Source of the DNA: Hymenopellis radicata | Lineage: Eukaryota; Basidiomycota; Agaricomycetes; Agaricales; Physalacriaceae | Reading direction: 5' to 3' | DNA length: 64,000 nucleotides | Assembly (NCBI GenBank): GCA_015501595.1 | Contig: JADNRX010000304.1 | Span: forward strand, 1 to 64,000 | Part shown: positions 57,908 to 64,000 of the stretch, in pieces | How the letters are laid out: each line of letters opens with the position of its first letter | Numbering within the stretch: position 1 is the first letter of the stretch | The notes under the pieces: generated by a model | Seen by the model: only the letters and a program-made list of their open reading frames with translations | The model's database searches: none | What the model was told of the DNA's origin: nothing | Program-made: the position numbers and the translations under genes

Positions 57908-59615
57908 GGTGAATATGTCGCGATAGTCAGTGAAAGATACGGACGATTGACCGTAGAGAGCAGACGACAGGAAGGCGTCGATGGTGGTAGTTGGTGGTGG
58001 AAAGGCAAGAGTACGTTATCCACGTGACTGTGGACGGACAACAATGGGCGACGAGCCCGGAGGATGCCGGTGGCCTTTGTTCGCCAATTCAAGTAACTCG
58101 ACAACAAAGCCGACAGCCAGATGAGATCTATTCAAAAGGGTCATTGAAGGAGATTGTTGGAACCCACATTCCGTGCAATTGATATCGAATGGCCGTTACG
58201 CCACAATTTGGAACCAAAACGTATATCTCCGTCAGAGACGTGATCATTGTGATGGGCCTCATGATTCTGGCCTTAACACTGCTGATAAGTCATGCTGAAT
58301 GGCGGCAATAAGACATCGGAACTTGAGGAGTATGCGATGGTGTAAAGGACCTGCAACGCTGCCATCACGTTCGCGCTCAGTACACGTACGGCCAAAGAGA
58401 GCCCGATGCACGAAGGGAATAATCTATATTCGATTTAGACCTCGTCACTCGGCCACAAAACGACGCACCCAACGCTACTTAATATTTGATGGCAGACTGG
58501 ACCTAAGGAAGTCATCTTGAGCAAATCAAGAGAATGGAAGAATACCTTTACAGATAGACATTACCGAACAGCTCGTAGGTATACTCTGGCCTGTTCTTGA
58601 TACTAACACCAGTCCTTGACCGTCTCACAGTATCGCACTTCACCGATCATTCCGTCACGATTTATAGAGACGCGAAGACTGTGTTGCGCAATGCCGGGAC
58701 CACGTAAATTCAAAGCTGCCCTGAGCGTCGGGCTTGCGTGTCGTCTCATCCCAGTCCGTCCACATTGCTCAGCCCCCGTCAGTACCTTTCTTCGATTGAT
58801 TAAGACAGAAGCGCACGCTACCTCAACCTCCCAGAGCATGCTTAGACGCCCCGGTGTGGACTAGGAGGCGGTCAACGCGCATGAAGTGCTCAAAAGCGAT
58901 GGACGTACCATCCCGCCGTGGAGGACCCATATAGCGCTCGTACACTTTCCCGCTGTAGTGACTGTAGATCGCGTTTTTCTGTTCGCTATGCCCTTGAGTT
59001 GGAAAGAGAAATCATGCTAAGTTCAGCAGAAGCTTAGAGCGTGAGTGCTCGTTTCGAGATATGCCGGCTGGTTATGGGAGTGCATGTGTAGAATTTCTCG
59101 AATGGGCAATTCATCGGAAGCGGTTGAAAACGAGGTGGAACACACCCGCCGTTCACCGGATGATTAGCTTCGTACATATGTACGTTGAACAGGAAGTCGA
59201 ATCCGCAGTCTTCAGTCATCAGCCCAACGTCTCCTATACGTATGCCCGATTTCGGTATTCGATTGGGAGAGACTGGTCGGGTTCCGGTATCCGTGGCCAG
59301 TATCTAGTAAAAGGCGACGGTATACGACACGGGATCGCTGCTCTACCGCTGTTGGAGGAGGTGGGGCGGACAATCCAGTCAACCATCATGCTGGCCTGAC
59401 ATGCTGACCGCCATACAACGTCTGAGTGCCATGGAGGTATTGCTGGGTTCAGGAATAACAGCATAAATTACAGCAGTCCGCGGTACGATACACTGAACAT
59501 CTACGGTAAGAATCAGCAGAGAATAGCAACCAGAAACTCACACACTAATCCCTCCGCATAATTCTATCCCAGTTTCCCTTACACGAACCACTCTGATAAT
59601 CTACGTCGAGGTCAA
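57908..59615. other. no recognisable gene
   Basis: Open frames at 58299-58520 (+), 58616-58864 (+) and 59061-59399 (+) are short and lack domains. The last has a long run free of stops but no known motif. Confidence 0.35.
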
Positions 59616-61171
59616 TCATTGCACGACCTCACCCGCCTTGATCAACTCACCAAAACTCGCACTACGGCTACACGTACATCTCCCCTTGACCCATACATCC
59701 TCGTTCGTCGGACAATGCGTCCAATCGTCGTGCTGATACCCGATATCATCGAAAAAGTGGATCTTATCCCGGTCGAGAAATAGCGCAGCGGCTATGCTAT
59801 GTACAGGCGCATCACCCCAGCGCTGGCAGAGAGTGAGAAGTAGAAGGAGAAGGAGGAGAGGTTCACGGACCTCATAGTAAAATCCACCTTTCCTGTCCAG
59901 GTGGTCGAAGAACGCTGTATACGCGTCACCTCGCCAGAAATCCATATCAGCAATTTCAAAGTTGCTCCAGACTACCAAAGGCCTCCGTCAATAGCGCGAG
60001 GTGATGATGGGAACGGATCGTACAATGGCAATAGTTATAAGTATGCCGTTGTCCTTGGATATGAAGCCCATCGAGTTGTCCCGGGCGACGTATTCGGGAT
60101 GCGCGTTGGTGAAATCTTTGACGGTGCTCCAGAGGGTACGAATGGAGGCGACTATTTCGAGTACAGCTATTGTAAAGCCTGACAATTGTTAGAATCGCAA
60201 ATAATTATAGCCGTGAGCATACCATAAACCTTCTTGTTCTCCTCCATAAACAGAAAAGGATCCGAATGGATGTCGCAGTGGAATTTCACGTTGGGTCTAG
60301 TGGCACTTTTAGGACGGGTGAAACAGATAGTCGGAGTCGTACTCGATGCGCCAATAGTATCGATACGGCTGCATTAGCTCGTGCTTGAAGAAGAACTGGT
60401 GTGTTGTGAGTATGAGTTGTGCAAAGAACAAAAAGAACATACACCAGAGTTGAAGCGACACATGTTGCGATATCTGTATGGCTCAGGGTGGGTGACGGAC
60501 GTGAGGAAGGAGATGAGGCTTACGCGACACTATCTTGAAGCAAAATATGAGCCGGAACGGGGAGGCAACTAGTATTACTTACCAGCGTACTTGACATTGG
60601 CCGCGATTAGCTTCCATCTATCCTTTTCTGCCTTTTTTTCGTCGATCCACTCGGGTTGATTCCAATGGTTCTCGGGAATGCGACCAAACTGCGCTTTGGA
60701 TCCGGTAAGTACTGACATGCGCCTGTAAACGACTCAGCAACAATCCAAGGATGTGTAGGATACCGGACGCACGTCTTGAAGTCTTCTGAGAACTCTTCAT
60801 CGTTTAGGAAGACGTAGGGATAACCGTGGCGAGTATTGAATCGGTCCTCGATTGAGCGAATGGCGTCCATAGCGCCCTCCAGGTCGGAATTGCGGGTGAG
60901 CATCACGAATGTCGCATTCGCGCGCCGCTTTGTATCCTCAGTCGCGACTGGCCACGCGATAATCGTCTTTGTCGCCGTTACGGTCAAGGTAACCTGCTCG
61001 TGTAGGGTGTCATGTACCTTGACCGTGACGTCTGCGGGCAGCGGAACGCTCATATGATATGCAACGCATACCAATATCTGGGGTGCTTGGTCAGTCTATC
61101 GTGAGATAGTCAACGACGAGACGTACAACGACGAGCACGACCCCAAGAGAATAGCGTAGTCGCTTGTTCAT
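59616..61171 (-). CDS. alpha-1,2-mannosyltransferase, GT15 (KRE2/MNT1/KTR) family
   Basis: GT15 enzymes transfer mannose from GDP-mannose to protein O- and N-glycans in the Golgi. The ATG at 61171 and a first intron (about 61080-61126) give a short cytoplasmic tail and a signal-anchor (SLGVVLVVILVCVAYH). The catalytic domain follows: NATFVMLTRNSDLEGAMDAI, YPYVFLNDEEFSEDFK, FGRIPENHWNQPEWI, YRNMCRFNSG, FFFKHELMQPYRYYWRIE and PNVKFHCDIHSDPFLFMEE. Next come YNYCHFWSNFEIADMDFWR (which needs an intron at the CAT|TTC junction), DRKGGFYYE and RWGDAPVHSIAAALFL, ending GELIKAGEVVQ at 59616. At least seven short introns. One single-base shift is needed before YNYCH, probably an assembly indel. Confidence 0.92.
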
Positions 61172-61600
61172 GACCAGAACATGAGCGTATAAGGATGCCG
61201 GTACGCAGCCATCATCGCCATGGCACTGCGACATTTCCCATGGTCCACATTGGTGCTCCCTGCTAAACGTCGAGCGCGGATATCGAGAACGCTGTCGTTG
61301 ACGCTGCCGAACGATGATCGATGGTGGTAGACAAGATGGCTTGTTGGGGAATCATGGACACCCACGCGTCTGTTCACTCCCTACCACCATCATCCTCGCT
61401 TCACTGCGCCTTTTGCGCTCAGCGATGGAGGCGGCAATAGACGCGTTTTCCTGGAAAATTGGCGACGTTATCCAGGCGTATCTTGAACTGCCTTTTCCTC
61501 GGTCGCCCACCACCAATTCTGTCTGATCTCACCACGCTTAATCAGGTTGATTTGCGCATTGTTCGTGTTTGATACGACAATCAACGACTCACTTCCCGCC
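61172..61600. other. shared promoter region
   Basis: Between the GT15 gene (minus) and the next gene (plus), which are divergent. No coding region recognised. Confidence 0.4.
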
Positions 61601-62909
61601 ATGACGCCCGAAGCTGAGCTGAAGGAGCTTCTGAGAAAACCAAAAAAACGACGCAGAACCTCCTCTCCCTCCTCATCTCGGAAATCTGCCCCATGCTACC
61701 TATGTCACCGCGGCTTTGGAGTACCTCGACGACTACCCCTTTTGGGTCGATCCTAATGCTCTACATCACCGACGCTGGGACGAGAAGGCTCGGTCCTATC
61801 TTAAGGCGTGTGTCGAGGTCGACCGGACCAGCCTCGCATCGATAGATCCAACCTATGACGCCAATCTGGTTCAGCAACGGTTCATACACGAAGGCCTTTT
61901 CAAGCACAGATGGGCATTAGATGAACTTGCATCAGAGATGATAGCTCTCCTCAAGTTGGGTGTGTCATTTTGGTCAACCATCATTACCAGTGTCTGATGC
62001 TACGCAGTACGTTGGGAGACCCGGACTGCCTCCGCTGTGGCGACGCCTGTGACAACGGGGGAAGGTAGAGATGATAGAGTGGCGGATAAGGTATCTGCAA
62101 GTCTTGCGGCCTTGGTTGATGTCGAAAACTCACTCTGTCTAGGTTAGGATGCGGGACGGAGAACTGCCGACTCAGCGGTGTCATTAGAGACAAAAATAGG
62201 ACCGACGCGGAGGCACTAGAGCTGGAGTTGTCCGAGGTGCCAGTTGCAACCATGCAAGTTGCTCATGGACTGCCTTTTGCGATGGGTGAAACTGTGTGTG
62301 TCATCCGCATGTCGTCTCTGTATGCTCTGACCATTCTGTTAGTCATTCTGCTTGGTCGAGGTCCTTACAGGCCTTCCGATTTACGACTTGGGGTCTCCAC
62401 TGTTGACTGTGGTCCAGAATGCGCTTCTTGATGAGCAGTGCTCTCCACCACCTGTTTGGCTCTTTCAAGCTATATCTCGAGGCTGATCCAAACGACATCG
62501 ACATTGTACATCGTTCTTCTTCCTTTCATGTAGTCTCTGTAATTGACTGTAATCTCTCAGATTCTACATTCGAGGACGCAGATCACCCGCCAGAGCAAAT
62601 CCCAGATCCGTTCTTTTTGGTATTTCCAACGATAGGGGGGAGCGTTGCAGCGATCCATTTGCTCTCATCAACACTCCGCTCCGACCCCGTGCAGTTGAAT
62701 CAATTGCAGACATTGACATGAAGTATTTCACTCTTCACAAATTTATTGGTGATATTGCGTGGATGTGTGGAGGAGCAGAACCAGAGTCTGACAATGAAGG
62801 TGAAGATGGAGAGGACATGAAGGTCCTATCAGCTGAGAACTGGCTGATCTTGAAAGAAAAGTTAACTTGTTGTAAGGATTTTCTTGCACAGAATGATGGG
62901 TTATTGTAA
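61601..62909 (+). CDS. multi-exon gene of unknown family
   Basis: The ATG at 61601 gives MTPEAELKELLRKPKK. The frame then breaks at an A7 run; one extra A would continue NDAEPPLPPHLGNLPHATYV and TAALEYLDDYPFWVDPN, a helical, coding-like part to ALDELASEMIALLKL. Introns follow near 61958-62007, then parts with VRWETRTASAVATPVTTGE and, further on, GLPIYDLGSPLLTVVQNALL. The last long exon begins after a CTCTCAG acceptor at about 62560 (RSPARANPRSVLFGISNDRG, DPFALINTPLRPRAVESI, KYFTLHKFIGDIAWMCGG). It ends ...FLAQNDGLL at 62909. No domain is recognised; the last exon reads as a conserved protein. Confidence 0.55.
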
Positions 62910-63653
62910 GCGTAACGACGCGTAGTACGATCACATGGTGGATGTTTGTGCATGATTGCTTCCACGGATGTTCTCTTCGGTTCTCTCTGAGTCTCTCTCT
63001 CTCTTCTTACGACTACCATCATCATCTCATCATACTGATACCTTTACCGTCCGTACCTGCTTGTATCCCTGCCATTGGGCTTTCTCCTGTCGTGTCGTCT
63101 ACAATACAGAGTGCGTGCCTGTTCTTTCCGCGTGATCCTTTCCAGTGTTGTACGTCGTCAACCGACGACGTACTTCCACTTATATGGGCACATATAAAGC
63201 ACTTCTTTGCTACTACAGAAACGGTGTAGACACCTTCTTTTCCTGTCAATATGATACCTGCCTTCGACACCCGTTCAGCACTGTGGTCAGTGCTTTCTTA
63301 TCTGCTCTCGTTGTTATGGTTGTTCAACAACCTCCATCGGCCTTTTTCTTCAACGGGGGCGGGGGCTAACAGCGCCCAAAACGGGTTCAGCAGACTCCTT
63401 TCGACGACTGCAGAACACAGAGAACGGGATAGGCTAGTACGTTGTCGTGCTTCGCACATTTGTTCCCTACTCATTGTTGACCAGATTTCCTTCAATTTGA
63501 CAACTTTTTACCTCCGAGGCTTAGACCTGCTTCACCTTCAGGAGCCGACTATTGCCGCTGACTCTCCTACCATAATTCGTCACCGACTTTCACCTTCGCT
63601 GTAAGATAGTGTAGGGCGTCTAGACTGGTTTCGACATAGAGGACGGCATTGGC
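62910..63653. other. no recognisable gene
   Basis: Pyrimidine-rich sequence with short open frames (for example 63251-63604, +) lacking domains. Confidence 0.35.
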
Positions 63654-63901
63654 TACTGTACCATTTCGACCGACCGTTCAGGGGGTGTAACCCGTAACGG
63701 CTCGGTTCATTATCCAAAGTGTTCTGTTCAGGCACAACTGCCTATAAAAGGAAAGTCGGCCGCGTCGGGAGCCCCGCAGGGCGGGAAAATTTGCCTAATC
63801 CGGACTGTTCACGGCATCGTAACCGTAACCCGGCCCAAAAGTGTTCAGTTCACGGAGGTGCCGTAACCCGTAACTGAACTCTCGGTCGAAATGGTACAGT
63901 A
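63654..63901. mobile_element. TA-type MITE copy 3
   Basis: 63656-63899 (244 bp) with perfect 17-base inverted ends CTGTACCATTTCGACCG, flanked by TA. Same family as the two at 55.6-56.2 kb but with A for G at the eighth base, repeated GTAACCCGTAAC motifs in place of CATAACGCGTAAC, and a GCCCCGCAGGGCGGG centre. A subfamily member. Confidence 0.9.
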
Positions 63902-64000
63902 GTACGTCGCCCAGTTTATCGTCTGATCACATTCCTCGAGGTTTGTGTCGTTGTTCAGCTTTCACGGTAAAGCCACCTCCTCTCCTCTTGTCTACCTCAG

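Overview
The window is nuclear DNA of a filamentous fungus, most likely an agaricomycete basidiomycete. Coding regions are split by many short introns (about 45-65 bp, GT...AG). Housekeeping proteins are of fungal type: GOLPH3/Vps74, TANGO2, a Galpha subunit, a GT15 mannosyltransferase and an Old Yellow Enzyme. F-box-like genes recur, and the accessory DNA is crowded with Copia, Gypsy, hAT-like and MITE insertions. I found no tRNA, rRNA or CRISPR and no bacterial operons. Many well-conserved genes carry single-base frame breaks, one exactly at an A7 run and one at a 30-bp G run. I read most of these as residual assembly indels, although real decay cannot be excluded.

Layout. 1.8-4.9 kb: a four-span membrane protein, then a GOLPH3/Vps74 gene. 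7.3-19 kb: a direct duplication, copy A about 7.3-12.1 kb and copy B about 12.8-19.0 kb, separated by a tiny four-exon gene for a stand-alone double-stranded-RNA-binding domain. TANGO2 is readable in A and broken in B, where an internal block of about 417 bp is inverted. A 350-residue unknown protein is intact in B and only a fragment in A. 20-26.9 kb: a complete five-exon Galpha gene flanked by an inverted pair of degenerate copies of an Arg/Ser/His-rich gene plus a neighbour; a third member of that family follows.

27.3-46.1 kb: an F-box/LRR-like gene, a second F-box-like gene cut by a Copia element (itself carrying a 471-bp MITE), then a Gypsy element of about 12.2 kb with identical 183-bp LTRs. 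The Gypsy encodes a proline-rich N-terminal ORF, a Gag with a collagen-like tract, protease, RT, RNase H, integrase, a chromodomain-like end, and a long extra sense ORF between integrase and the 3' LTR. A 1,347-bp hAT-like element with an 8-bp target duplication sits inside its pol region. The Gypsy has Copia sequence on one side and F-box-family sequence on the other, with no target duplication.

46.1-57 kb: scattered pieces of one F-box family. One copy is split by a 3.85-kb insert; the main copy is at 54.2-55.6 kb. Its downstream flank, compared with a paralogous flank at 46.3 kb, shows two TA-flanked MITEs and a poly(A)-tailed retroposed fragment with clean empty sites. An Old Yellow Enzyme-type gene lies between. 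57-64 kb: an unknown gene, a GT15 alpha-mannosyltransferase, an unrecognised multi-exon gene and a third MITE of the same TA family.
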